The position numbers were made by a program, and so were the translations under genes. A DNA stretch of 64,000 nt from Cephalopachus bancanus (taxonomy: Eukaryota; Chordata; Mammalia; Primates; Tarsiidae), in NCBI GenBank assembly GCA_027257055.1, contig JAPVLO010000974.1:496001-560000 (forward strand). The letters run 5' to 3'. Below are positions 21,313-34,227 of the stretch, in pieces (the stretch's first letter is position 1; each line of letters opens with the position of its first letter). Below the pieces are notes generated by a model that worked only from the letters and a program-made list of their open reading frames with translations, did not search any database and had not been told where the DNA came from.

Positions 21313-24102
21313 ATCACTTGGTAGCCCTGGCTGCTCTCAAAACACCCAAATCAGGCCATACTCTCATCCTGGACCTCCCAAACTGCTGAAATCATAGGAT
21401 TTCTTCTTGGCTGACATCCTGGTCTTTCTGCCTGATCTTGAACTCTGGTCCTGAGGAAATCCACCTGCCAAGGCCTGCCGTCAATGAAGGTTTTCTGGGT
21501 TTGGCTAGGGGTCGAGATGGTGGGTTGCTGTGGTGTCCAGCCTGGTCTCATCTCCTGGGCTACTGCCATCATTCTGTCTTGGCCTCCTCGAGTGCTGAGG
21601 GAACAGGCATGAGTCACCCAACTACCCCCCTCTATGGTTTGAGAATCACACCCTCTCTGTGTCTGAGGTGAACCCTGGGAGGAGCAAGCAGGTCCACACT
21701 GTGAATCGAATCAGGCACAGGGGTGAACTCCCCAGGGTTGACACACTCCTGTGCCAGGTGCTCCCCTGGGCAGGGCTTGGAAGCTGACTCTGGCTGCCCT
21801 CTTAGGGACCCTGGGTCATCTGAAGGGAGAGGTTCACATGTGGGTCCCAGAGTGGGATGTGAAGGCTGGGCGAGGGGGCTCACATCTGTCACCCTGGAGC
21901 TTTGTGTGGCTGTGGCAAGAGGAAGACCTAAGCCCCTGGGATCGATACCAACCTGGGCACCTTGGTGAGATCTCGTCTCTACAAGAAGCCAAAAAATTAG
22001 CTGAGTGTGGTGTCACATGCCTGTCGTTTGGGCCACTCATGGGACCATGATGGGAGGATGGCTGGAGTCCAGTATGTGGAGGTCGAGAGTGTGCCCTTGC
22101 ACTCTGGCCTGCACGACAGAGCTAGACTCTGACTCAGAATAATAATACCAACCACAACCACAGGCCAGGCTCACGTGCTCAGCCTGGTATTCCAGCCCTT
22201 CAGAGGCTGAGGTGAATGGACAGCCAGAGCTTATGTGTTCGAAAACAGCCCAGGGCACTGGGCAAGACTTCATTTCAGACATCAAAAATAAATCCAACTA
22301 TTAGCCAGGCATGGTGGCACAGGCCTGTGGTTCCAGCCACTCAGGGGGCTGAGGCAGAAGGATGACCTGAGCCTGGCAGGTGGAGTCCGTGGTGGCTGTG
22401 AGTATGCCCCTGCTCTCAGGTCTGGGCCACAGAGTGGGATTCTGACTCCAGATAATAACAATCACCAGCACCGCCACCACCACCACCCCTGGCACTCAGC
22501 ATGAGGAGTCACCTTCAGGGATGGGAGAGTACAGGCAGTATCCCGCCTGTCATTTGTGGAAGTTTTCAAAGGTGGTCATCAGTATGCCTGTCCTGTGCCT
22601 TAAGCCACACTTCCCAGAAGGCCAGCCTCCACCCTTCACACTCGTGCCCCATGGCAAAGACGCATGTGAGCTCAGGGAACAGACGGCCCCGAGTTAGGGC
22701 AGCCATTAGGCACAGAAAGATCAAAGCAGTCCAGCAATGCCATGGCCAGCACAGATTCTGGTCAGCCAGTCTGCCACCATCAGGTGTGGGGAGGGCTCCT
22801 TCTTCTCCTTATCACTCCATTTCCCCCGCCAACACAGACCATTCACTGGGGAGCCGTGGATGTCCTCATGACACACATGGGAGGCAACTTTTGGCCGCTG
22901 GAATCTCCAGCAGCCAGAATGGGGTACAACTGCACAATTGTGGCTCCTGTGGCCTTGACCTGCGGGGCTCAGGTGGTCCTCCCACCTCAGACCCCGAGCA
23001 GCCAGGATTTCAGGGGCCATAATGCCTATTTCAATTTTGAAGACCTCTCATTGAGACAAGGTCTGTCCATGTTGCCCAGACTGGTCTACAACCTCTGGGT
23101 TCAGGCTACCTCATGCCTCAGCAACCCTCAGTGCAGGGCTTATGGCTGTGAGCCTTGGAGCCTGGCTTGGACTCACACATTTTGTCTGTGGGGGCCACGC
23201 TAAGGAATGACCCAGAGTGAAAGCCACCACATCACGTGTAACCGGGACTGTAGGTGCTACCATGCACAACTTCTGTGTTCTGGGGAGCAACAAGGTCTCG
23301 CTATGTGGCCCAGACTGGTCTCAAAATCCCGGACACCAGCAGTACCCAGCTTTGGCCTCTTAAAGCCACAACCCGATTGTCTGCCAACCTACCATCTTTC
23401 AGGAACTCTAGGCCCAAGTCTGGGGTCTCCTTCCCAAAAGATCTCTGTCTGTTCATGATGATACCAACCCATACACAAATGGATGCTCTTCTTCTTTATC
23501 CTTTTTTCCTTTTATTCTTTGAGTCAGAGTCTCATTCTGACACCCAGGCTGTAGGGCAGTGGCTTGCTCCTGGCCACTGCAACCTCAGCCCACTGGGCTC
23601 CAGCAAGCCTTTCCCTGGGCTCCGAGGAGCAGGAACTACAGGTGTGCTCCACCACACCCAGCTCATTTGGGATGAGTGGTAGGAATGAGGTTTCACTGAG
23701 GTGCCTGGGAGGACTTCACCAGCAGGCATGAGCTGGCCGCTGGTGTCAGCCTCCCAAAGGGCTGGGATGACGAGGCTGATCCCCCAAGCCAGGCCTCGAG
23801 CTTTCATCAAAAATGAAACAGAAGGCCTGGTGTAGCGGCCCATGCCTGGAATCCCAGCACTCTGGGAGGCTGAGTGGGGAGTATGCCTGAAGACCAGGAG
23901 CCAAGGTCAGGCCTGTGCAATGCAGGGAGACCCTGTCTCTGCACTCATTCAAACAGGGGGTCTGGGGTTGAGGTGGCCGTTTTGGGGCCATTCTGCTGGC
24001 TGTGGCAGGAGGATTGCCAGAGACAAAAGTTTCAAGGCTGGTGGTGAATGATGGTCATGTCCCCGGGCCCCAGCCTAGGCCACAGAGCCAGAGCCTGTCT
24101 CC

Positions 24103-24120
24103 AAAAAAAAAAAAAAAAAA
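24103..24120 (+). repeat. (A)18 run
   Basis: An expanded A-run at the M9/X3 boundary of unit 7, where other units have 'ccaaaaacatcag'. Confidence 0.97.
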
Positions 24121-24472
24121 CAGAATCCTACACTTATTTTCACTGTGCATGGTGTGTTCACAGGGGAACTGGCTTTAGAGTCACAAAAAAATGAGATTCG
24201 TGTTGAAGAATTGTCCCCTGGTGAGGGATGTGTTCCTGGCCTTACTTGACAGATGGTCCTCGTTTCTGAGTCTGAGGGTCGGCCTGCCTGGGGTACATTT
24301 CTTACCTCAGAGAGGAGAGGGGCAGGAAGCTGGCCAGGGAGCCTCTGGAACTCCCACACCAAAGCCGTGGCAGCCATTGGGGGGGTTGGTTCCTGAGGGT
24401 GCCATGCTTGGGTGCCCTCACATGTGGGGGGGCAGGGAGGGAAGGACTGAGGGTGGAAAGTTTGCAGGAGAG

Positions 24473-24474
24473 TT

Positions 24475-24546
<72 letters not shown>

Positions 24547-24558
24547 TTCTTTTCATTC
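24473..24558 (+). repeat. (TTTC)n tract, unit 8
   Basis: A nearly pure TTTC repeat. Confidence 0.98.
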
Positions 24559-27500
24559 CTCACTAGGTTGCCCAGGCTGCTCTCAAAGCACACAACCTGG
24601 GCCATACTCTCGGCTTGGGCCTCCAAAATTGCTGTGATCACATGCTTTACATTTGGTCGACATTCTGGTCTTCCTGTCTAGTCTTGAACTCTGGTCCGGA
24701 GGCGATCTTACAGACGATGCCTGCTCTCACCCAAGGTTTTCTTGACTTAGCTTGGGGTTGAGACGGGGGCTTGCTATAGTGTCCAGCCTGGTCTCAGCTC
24801 TCAGTCTCCAACCAACTTCCTGTCTCAGCCTCCCCGAGTGCTGAGGAGACAGATGTGAGTAGCCCAGCCAGCCTCCCCCACACAGTTTGAGAGTCACGCA
24901 ATCCCTTTCCTCTAGATGGAACCTGGGATGAGCCAGCAGGTTCACACTGGGTTTCGAGGCTGGTTGAGGTGTGGGTGCCTCAGGGGAGACATGCCCCTGC
25001 ACCGGGCCTTCCCCTGGGGTGGGCTTGGCATGTCACTCTGGCTCTGGTCTCCATGGTACCAGGTCATCTGAAGGGAGTCTGCCTCACTTTGGAGCCCCGA
25101 GAGTGGTGAAGGGCTGGCATGGGGGCTTACGCCTGTCACCCTGGCTCTTTGGGAGACAGAGGTGAAAGGTTGGCCTGAGCTCCCTGATTAGAAACTAGCC
25201 CGGGTACCTTGGCAAGACCTCATCTCTACAAGAAGTCAAAAAAATGTGCCGTGCGTGGTGGTGCATACCTGTCATTTGTACCACCCTGGAGGTCACAGTG
25301 GGAGTTTCACTGGAACCCAGAGGGTGGAGGCCACAGTGGCCGAGAGTGGGCCCCTGTGCTCCAGCCTGGGTGACAGAGCGGGTCTCTGATTCAGAATATT
25401 AACACCAACCACCACCACCACAACCACAGGCTGGGCTCAGGTGTTCAGCCTGGCATCCCGGCCCTTCAGAGGCCAAAACGGGTGGATGGCCTGAGCCTGT
25501 GAGTTCAAGACAAGCCTGGGACACAGGGTAAGACCACATCTCAGCCATGAAAAATAAATTCAAAGATTAGCCGGGCGTGGTGGTGCAGACCTGTGGTTCC
25601 AGTCACTTGGGGGCCAAGGTGGGTGGATTGCCTGAGCCCAGCAAGTAGAGTCCTCGGTAGCCTTGAGCATGCCCCTGCACTCAGGCCTGGGCATCAAACT
25701 GGTATTCCTACTTCAAATAATAATAATCACCACCAATGCCACCACCATCTCCCCTGACACCCAGCGCGAGAAGTCACGCTCAGGGATGGGAAAGGAAAAG
25801 GCGCTATCCTGCCTGTTACTCGTGGGAGGTTTCAAAGGTGGCCACCGGGCATGTCCATCCTGCACTTTTGGCCATGCATCCCACAAGGCCTGCCTTCACA
25901 CTCGTGCCCCACGGAAAACACACGTGTGAGCTAATGGAACATACGGCCCCCATTTAGAGCAGCTGTCAGGCACAGAGCAATCAAAGTGGTGGAGAATGCC
26001 ATGTCCAGCCCAGGTTCCAGTGATCTGGTATGCCACCATTGGGTTGGGGGTGTGCCCCTTACTCTCCTGATCACACAATTGTCCCCTGCCCACACGGACC
26101 TTTCCCTGGGGAGCCGTGGATGCCCATCATGACACACCTGGGAGGCATCTTTTTTGTCACCTGAGTCTGTTGGCCAGCCTGGGGCACAGTGGCATGACCA
26201 TTTGTCCCAGGGCCTTGACCTGCGTATCTCTGGCGGTCTTCCCGTCTCGGTCCCTAAGTAGCTGTGATCTGGGGTCACCATGTCTGACTCGATTTTGGAG
26301 ACCTCTCACCGAGACGAAGTCTTTCCATATTGCCCGGGCTGTTCTCTGACCCCTGAGCTCATGCTGCCTCCTGCCCTGGTCTCCCAGGGTGCGGGGCTGA
26401 GGGCCATGTGCCATGGTGCCCAGTTTGAACTTGAACGTTCAGTTGGTGGGGACAATGTAAAGGAATGCCCTGGGATGAAGGCTACCACATCCTATGTCCT
26501 GGACCGCAGGTGCTACCACACGCAGCTCCTGTGTGTGCGTTCCTGGTAGCGATGAGCTCTCACTAAATGGGCCAGGCTTGTATGGAACTTCCAGGCTCCA
26601 GCAGTCCACCACCTTGGTCTCCCAAAGCCACAGCCCGATTTTCTGTCGATCCTCCATCTTTCAGGAATTCTAGGCCAAAGGATGGGTCCTCCTTCCCAAA
26701 TGATCTCTGTTCACGATCATCCCCACTACACACACAAATGGATGCTCTTCTTTTTTTTCCCTTTTTTTCCTTTTTTTCTTTGAGTCAATCTCACTCTATC
26801 GCCCAGGCTGGAGGGTGGTGGATTGCTCCCAGTCACCACAGCCTCAGCTTGCCGGGTTCCAGCGAGCTTTTCCCCAGCCTTCTGAGGAGTCGGAAAGACA
26901 AGCACATCCCACCATGCCTGGCTCATTTGGGATGGAGGGTACAGATGATGTCTCGCCAAATTGCCTGGGTAAATCTCGGACTGTGGGCTAAGGCCAGTCA
27001 CTGGTCTCAGCCTCCCAAAATTCTGGGATGACGAGTCTTAGCCCCTGAGCCCGGCCTTGATCCTTCATCAAAAATGGACCAGAATGCCTGGTGCTGAGTC
27101 CCACACCTGGAATCCCAAAACTCTTGGAGGCCGAGATGGGAGTTTGGGTGGAGAGCAGGAGCCAAAGGCCAGCCTGAACCACGCAGGGAGACCCTGACTC
27201 TGCACCTATCCAAACAGGGTGTCTGTGATCAAGGTGCCCGTCATCAGGGCCACACCAGAGGCTGAGGCTGGAGGATCGCCAGAGTCCACAGTTTCAAGGA
27301 TGGTAGTTAATGACAGTCATGTCCTGGGGATCCAGCCTGTGCTACAGAGACAGAACCTGTCTCCAAAAACATTAGACTCGTACACAGATTCTCAACTGCA
27401 CATGCTGTGTTCACAGGGTGACTTGCTTTAGAGTCAGGTAAAATGGGATTGGGGGGAAGAAATGTACCTGGGTGAGGGATGTTCCCCTGGCATTTCTTAG

Positions 27501-27721
27501 TGGAAGTCCTTGTTGACGAGTAGGAGGGTCGGCCTGCCTGGGGCACATTTATAACTTCGGAGAGGAGAGCCAGCAGAAACCCGGCCAGGGAGCCTTGGGA
27601 ACTCTTGCACCAAAGTGTGGGCAGCCATTGAGGGGGGTTTGGGGCTGGAAGGTATCAAGCTTACAGGACTCTCCCATGAGGTGGCAAAGGACTGAGGGTA
27701 AAAGGTTTGGAGGAGAAGGGA
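24473..27721 (+). repeat. Unit 8 (3.25 kb, complete)
   Basis: A complete unit with an uninterrupted TTTC tract at 24473-24558. M4 near 25105, X1 landmark near 25785, M6 near 26160, M8 near 26750, M9 near 27080. Confidence 0.9.
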
Positions 27722-27776
27722 TTTCTTTCTTTCTTTCTTTCCTTCTTTTTTCTTTTTTTCTTTATTTTCTTTCCTA
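27722..27776 (+). repeat. Short degenerate TTTC tract, unit 9
   Basis: A short, interrupted pyrimidine tract of 55 bp. Confidence 0.92.
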
Positions 27777-28373
27777 ACTAGGTTGCCCAGGCTGCTCTCA
27801 AACCGCTCAACTCAGGCCATCCTCTTGTCCTGGGCCTCCAATGTGCTGGGATCACAGGCTGTCCATTGTTCAGCATCCTGGTCTTCCTGCCTGGTATTGA
27901 ACTCTGGGCGGAGGCAATCCTCCCACCAAGGTCTGCCCTCACCTAAGATTTTTGGGAGTTGCTTGGGCTCGTGGAGGGGGCTTGCTAAGTTTCCCCCCCT
28001 GGTCTCGAGCTCCCAGTCTCTGGCCATCAGAGTGCCAAGGAATGAGCTGCCCGGCCATCCCCCACCCAGAATGTTTGAGAGTCACGCTCTCCCTTTCCCC
28101 GAGGCAGTCCTTGGATGGAGTGAGTGGGTCAAACCTGGATAATGAGTAGGGCAGAGGTGTTGGCATCCTGGTGGAGACACGCCCCTAGGTCAATCACACT
28201 CCCTGGGGGGCTCGGAGGGGACTCCGGCTGCACTCTCTGGGGTCATGGGTGGTCAGAAGGGAGTGGGCCTCATGCTGGGGCCCAGAGAGGGGTGAGGAGG
28301 CCAGGCGTGGGGGCTCACGTCTGTCATCCCAGTGCTCTGTGATGCTGAGACAAGAGGATGGCCTGAGCCCCCA

Positions 28374-28384
28374 GGTTCGAGACC
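28374..28384 (+). promoter_or_regulatory. Pol III B-box-like element in M4, unit 9
   Basis: 'ggttcgagacc' is identical to the canonical Alu B box. An A-box-like 'ggctcacgtctg' stands about 60 bp upstream. Confidence 0.45.
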
Positions 28385-30927
28385 AGCCTGGTCACCTTGG
28401 CGAGACCTCATCTCTACAAGAAACCAAAAAAATGAGCCGAGTGTGGTGGCACATGCCTGTCATTCCAACCACTCTGGAGGACGCAGTGGGAAGATCTCCA
28501 GAGCACAGTCAATAGAGGCTGTGGTGGCCGAAAACCGGCTACTGTCCTCTGGCCTAAATGACAGAGTGGGACTCTGACTCAGAATAATAATACCAACCAG
28601 CAACACCACCACAACCACACGCTGGGCTCAGGGACTCAGACTGGCATCCCAACCCTTCGTAGGCCCAGGCAAGTGGATGACCTGAGACTGCGGGTTTGAC
28701 ATCATCCTGGGACACAAGTGGGGTGAGACCCCGTCTCGACCATCAAAAATAAATCCAAAGGTTAGCCAGGCGTGGTGGCGCAGGCCTGTGGTTCAAGTCA
28801 CTCAGGGAGTTGAGGCAGGAGGATTGCCTTAGCCCAGCAGGTGGAGCTCATAGTGGCCGTGATCATGCCCCTACACTTCGGACTGGGTGATTAAGAGGGA
28901 TTCTGATTCCAAATAATGATAATCATGAGCACCACTACCACCACCACCCCTGCCACCCAGCACAAGGTGTCACCCTCAGGATGGGAGAGGAAAGGTCACT
29001 TTCCACCTATCATCCATGGGAAGTTTCAAAGGTGGCCATTGGGCATGTAGGGCCCACACCTTTGCCCATACACCCCAGAAGGCCTGCCTAACCCTCCACA
29101 CCAGTGCCCCACAGCAAGACGTGTATGATCTCATGGAAGAGACGGTCTTGTGCAAGGATGGCTGTCGGGCACACAGCTATCAAGGCAGACAGGAAACATC
29201 GCAGCCAGTCCAGGTTCCAATCACCCTGTCTGTGACTTTTGGGTGGAGGGAGGGCCCTTTCCTCTCCCAATCTCTCCATTGTTACCTGCCCACATGGATC
29301 TTTCCCTGGGAACCATGGTCGCCCGTCGTGTTGCATGTGGGAGATGTATTTTTTGTAGCTGGAGTCTCTGTCAGACTGTCTGGGGCATGGCAGCATGTAC
29401 ATGGCTCCAGGGGCCTCAACCTGTGGTGTTCAGGTGATCCTCCCATATCAGCCTCTGAGCAGCTGGGACTCCAGGGGCCACCATGACTGACTCGATTTTG
29501 GGAACCTAATGCCGAGATGAGGTCTGATCACGTCACCCAGGCTTGTCTCTGAACCCTGGGCTCAGGCAACCTCACACCTTGGCCTCCCAGGGTGTGGGGC
29601 TGATGGCAGTGAGCCATGATAGCCATCCTGGACTGGTGCTTTCTGTTCATGGGGGCAACACCAAGGAATGCCCTGGAACAGAGGCCACTGCATCCCATGT
29701 ACCCAGGACCGCAGTTGCTACAGTGCACAGCTCCAGAGTTTTTGTTCTGGGATGCGACGAGGTCTCGCTACATGGCACAAGCTCGTCTCAAGCTCCTAGA
29801 CTCCAGCAGTCCACCTCCTCGGCCTCTCAAACCACAGCTTATCTGCTGATCCATCGTCTTTCGGGAATTCTAGGCCGAAGGCTATGTTCTCCTTCCCAAA
29901 TGATCTCTGTCTGTTTTTGATGATCCTGACTACACACACAAATAGATGCTCTTCCTTTTTTTCGTTTTTTCCCTTTTTTTGGTGAGTAGAAGTCTCACTT
30001 CATTGCCCAGGCTGGAGGGCGGTGTCTTGCAGCCAGCCACCGCAGCCTAGGTCTCCCAGGCTCTGGTGAGCCTTTTCCTGTCCTTCTGAGGAGCCGGAAG
30101 GACAGGCGTATGCCACAACACCTGGCTCATTTGGGATGGAGGGTAGAGACGAGGTCTCACCAAAGTACCCAGGTGGTTCTTGGCCGGCAGCCTTGGGCCG
30201 GCCGCTTGCCTCAGCCTCCCAAAGCGCTGGGATAAGTAGACTGAGCCCCTGAGTCCGGTCTCAATCCTTTGTCAAAAATGAGCCAGAGGGCATGGTGTGG
30301 TGGCCCATGCCTGGAATCCCAGCACTCTGGGAGGCTGAGGCGACAGTATGGCTGCAACCCAGCAGCTGAAGGCCAGCCCAGGCAATGCAAGAAGACCCTA
30401 TTTCCACACCCGTCTGAACAGGAGTTCTGGGATTGAGGTGACCATCATGCTGGCCACTCTGGAGGCTGAGGTGGGAGGATAGCCAGAGCCCACGATTTTG
30501 AGGCTGGTGGTGAATTATGGTCATGTCTCCGAGCCCCAGCTTGGGCCACAGAGCCAGACCCTGTCTCCAAAAACATCAGATTCGTAGACAGATTCTCAAC
30601 TGCACGTGGTTTGTTCACAGGGCGACTGGCTTTAGAGCCAGAAAAATTGGGATGGGGGAAGAAATATACCTGGGGAAGGGATGTGTCATTGGAATTTATG
30701 TCAGAACATCCTTGTTGCCGAGCTGGAGGGTCATCTGCCTGGGCACATTATAACCTTGGAGAGAAGAGGTAGAAGAAACCCGGCCAGGGAACCTCGGGAA
30801 CTCCCACACCAAAGTGTGGCAACCATTTGGGGTTTGGGGCTGGAAGGTGCCGAGCTTGATGGACCCTCACATGTGGGAGTGGGGCGGGAGGGAAGAACTC
30901 AGGGCAGAAGCATGGTAGGAGAATGGA

Positions 30928-30982
30928 TTTCTTTCTTTATTTTCTTCTTTCTTTCTTTTCCTCTCTCTCTCATGTTTATTTC
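30928..30982 (+). repeat. Short degenerate TTTC/CT tract, unit 10
   Basis: An interrupted tract with CT dinucleotides near its right end. Confidence 0.92.
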
Positions 30983-33900
30983 ATCATTAGGTAACCCTGG
31001 CTACTCTCAAACCGCCCAACTCAGACCTTCCTATTGGCTTCGACCTCCCAAACTGCTGGGATCACAGGCTTTCCTTCTGGTCATCATCCTGGTTTTCCTG
31101 ACTGTTCTTGAACACTGAACCTGAGGTGATCCTCCCTCTGAGGCCTGCCCTCATCATATGTTATCTGAGTTTTGCTTGGGGTCCAGGTGGGGGCTTCTTA
31201 TAGTGTCCAGACTGGTCTCAGCTCCCAGGCTCCAGTCATCTTCCCATCTCAACATCTCTGAGGGCCGAGGAGAAAGGCATGAGTCACCCAGAACCCCCCC
31301 AATGGTTTGAGAGTCATGCCCTCCTTTCTCCGAGGCAGTCCCTGGGAGGAACCAGTGGGTTCACCTTGGGAAATGAGACAGGTGGAGGGGTGGGCTCCCT
31401 GGCAGAGGCAAGCTCCTATACCAGGCACTCTTCTGGGGTGGGCTCAGCAGACACTCAGGTTGCCCTCTCTGGGTTCCCGGGTAGTGTGAATGGAGAGGTC
31501 CTCACTATGGAGGCCGGTGAGGGGTGTAAAGGCCAGTCACGGGGTGTCACACCAGTCACCCTGGCACTTTGGGAGAGGATGACCTGAGCCCCATGGGTTC
31601 AAGACCAGCACAGGCACCTCACTGAGACATCATCTCTGCAAGAAATCAACAAAATGAGCTGGGCATGGTGGCGTGTGTCTGTCGTTATGGCCATTAGTGA
31701 GGCCACAGAGGGAGGATCACCAGATCCTAGTCAGTCGAGGCCGTGGTGGCCAAGAGCAGGCCCTGTGCTCTGGCCTGTGTGACAGAGGGGGGCCCTGACT
31801 CAGAATACTAATACCAACCACAACCCCCACAACCGCAGACTGGGCTCAGGGACTCAACCTGGCATCCTGGCCCTTCATAGGTCCAGCTAATTCGACAGCA
31901 TAAGCCTGCGGGTTCAAGACCAGCCCAGGACACTGGGTGAGACCTTGTGTCAGCATCAAAAATAAATTGAAGGATTAGCCCAGTGTGGTGACTCAGGTCT
32001 GTGGTTCCAGCCACTCTGGGGACCAAGGTGGGAGGATCGCCTGAGCCTGACAGGTTCAGTATGTGGTGGCCATGAGCATATCCCTGCACTCTGGCCTGGT
32101 TGACAGAGTGAGATTCCGACTCCAAATAATAATAATCATCACCGCTGCCATCACCACCACCCCTGACGCCCAGCCTGAGGAGTCATTCTCAGGAATGGGA
32201 GAGGAAAATCCACTTTCCGGTCTGTCATTCATGTGAGGTTTCAAAGGTGGCCACCGGGCATCTCTGTCCTGTCCCTTTGGCCATGCACCCTAGAAGTCCT
32301 GCTTCCACCTTCCACACTCGTGCCCCATGCAAAGATGCATTTGAGCTCACAAAACAGACGGCCCCAGGCTAGGGCGGCCGTCGGGCACAGAGTGATCATG
32401 GAAGTCTGGCAATGCCATGGCCAGGACAGGTTCTGGTCATCCAGTCTGCCACCTTCGAGCATGGGGAGGGCCCCTTCCTCTCCCTACCACACCATCGTCC
32501 ACCACCCAGACTGGTCTCAGCTCCCAGGCTCCAGTTATGGGAGAGCCATGGATGCCTGTCATGACACACGTGGAAGGCAACATTTTTGTCACTGGAATCT
32601 CCATCAGCAGGGCTGTGGTGTGGTGGCACAATTGTGACTCCTGGGACTCTACCTGAGGGGCTTAGGTGGTACTCCAGCATTGGCCCCCGAGCAGCTGGGT
32701 CTCAGGGTCCACCATGCCTGTCTTGATTTTGGGGACCTCATGCTGAGAAGAGTTCTGGCCATGTCACCAGGGGTTGTCTCTGACCCCGGGACTCAGGCAG
32801 CCTCCCACCTCAAAGTCCCAGGGCACTGGTCTGATGGGTGTGAGCCATGGTGACTGACCTGGACTCATATGTGCTGTCTGCGGGGGCAAAGCAAAGACAC
32901 ACCCTGGCACGGAGGCCACCGTATCCCATGTAGCTGGGACCACAGTCTCCACCACGTGTGACTCGAGTGCTTTCTGGGGAGTGATGAGGTCTTGCTTTGT
33001 GACCCAACCTGGTCTTGAACACCTGTGCTCCAGCGTTAACTTGCCTCAGTCTCCCAAAGTCACAGCATGATTGTCTGCCAATTCACCATATTTCAGGAAC
33101 ACTATGCCCAAGGCTGTGACCTCCTTCCCCAATAATCTCTGTCTGTTCTTGATGATGCCAACTCAATACACAAATGAATACACGTCTTATCTTTCCTTTC
33201 ATTTTTTAAGAGACAGTTTCTCACTCCATCGTCCAGGCTGGAGGGCAGTGGCTCACTATCGGCCAACGCAGCCTCAGCAAGCCAGGCTCCCATGAGAATT
33301 CCCCACCCAGCATTTTGAGGAGCCGGAATGACAGGTGTGCAATACCACGCTGAGCTCATTTGGGATGGAGGTAAGAGACGAGTTGCCCAGGCAGGTCTTG
33401 ACCTGCAGGTTGGGGCCAGCCACTGGCCTTGGCCTCTCAAAGCGCTGGGATGATAAGGATGAGCACCCGAACATGACCATGATCATTCATCAAAAACGAA
33501 CCAGAAGGCATGGTGTGGCATCACCAGCCTGGAATCCCAGCACTCTGGGAAGCAGAGGCAAGAGGATGGCTGGAGCCCAAGAGCTCAAGGCCAGCCCGGG
33601 GCATGCAAGAAAACCCCATTTCAGCACCCATCCAAACAGGGGGTCTGGGGTCATGGTGCCACTCTGGAGGCTGAGGTGGGAGATTTGCCAGAGCTCACAA
33701 AATCGAGGCTGGCAGTGAACATCGGTTGTGTCCCCGGACCCCAGCCTGGGCCATAGAGCCAGTCACTCTCTCCAAAATCATCAAAATCATACACAGATTC
33801 TCAACTGCACATGGTGTGTTCACAGGGCGACTGGTTTTAGAGCCAGGCAAAATGGGATCGGGTGGGAAGAAATGTTCCTGGGTGAGGGATGTGTCCCTGG

Positions 33901-34138
33901 CCTTTCTTGGCAGAAGTTCCTCATTGTCAAGTCAGAGGGTTAGCCTGCCTGGGGCACATTTCTCACCTCAGAGAGGAGAGCTGGTAGGAACCCAGCCAGG
34001 GGGTCTTGGGAAATCCCACACCAAAGTGAGGGCAGTCATTGGTGGGGATTGGGGCTGGAGGTGCCAAGCTTGGGTCGCCCTCACATGTGGGGCTGACAGG
34101 GGTGAATTACTGAGGACAGAAGGTATGCAGGAAAATGG
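30928..34138 (+). repeat. Unit 10 (3.21 kb, with a 30 bp sequence patch)
   Basis: A complete unit of the 'gtaaccctgg'/'tagccctgg' M2 subfamily. Within X1, 30 bases at 32506-32535 are identical to bases 31207-31236 of M2 in the same unit. They replace the usual 'ccacacggacctttccc' text before 'gagccatgg'. M4 near 31520, X1 landmark near 32195, M8 near 33190, M9 near 33505. Confidence 0.88.
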
Positions 34139-34150
34139 ATTTCTCTCTCT

Positions 34151-34218
<68 letters not shown>

Positions 34219-34227
34219 TTCTTTCCT
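34139..34227 (+). repeat. (TTTC)n tract, unit 11
   Basis: Starts with CT dinucleotides and continues as a pure TTTC repeat. Confidence 0.98.

Larger units (their letters stand above)
21236..24472 (+). repeat. Unit 7 (3.24 kb, complete; 'tagccctgg' subfamily)
   Basis: A complete unit. Its M2 begins 'tcatcacttggtagccctgg' instead of 'ctcactaggttgcccagg', a variant shared with units 10 and 12. The tract is preceded by 'tgactaagatattc', close to 'tgacttagattc' in unit 12. Before X3 an 18 bp A-run (24103-24120) replaces the usual 'ccaaaaacatcag'. Confidence 0.88.
27722..30927 (+). repeat. Unit 9 (3.21 kb, complete)
   Basis: A complete unit with a short interrupted tract (27722-27776). M4 near 28300 keeps a near-consensus Pol III B box at 28374-28384. 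X1 landmark near 28978, M6 near 29360, M8 near 29955, M9 near 30290. Confidence 0.9.

Noticed and set aside
24103..24120. A18 run as the tail of a separate retrotransposed element
   Set aside because: It is an expansion of the A-run already present at the M9/X3 boundary in all units. No new element or target duplication is present.
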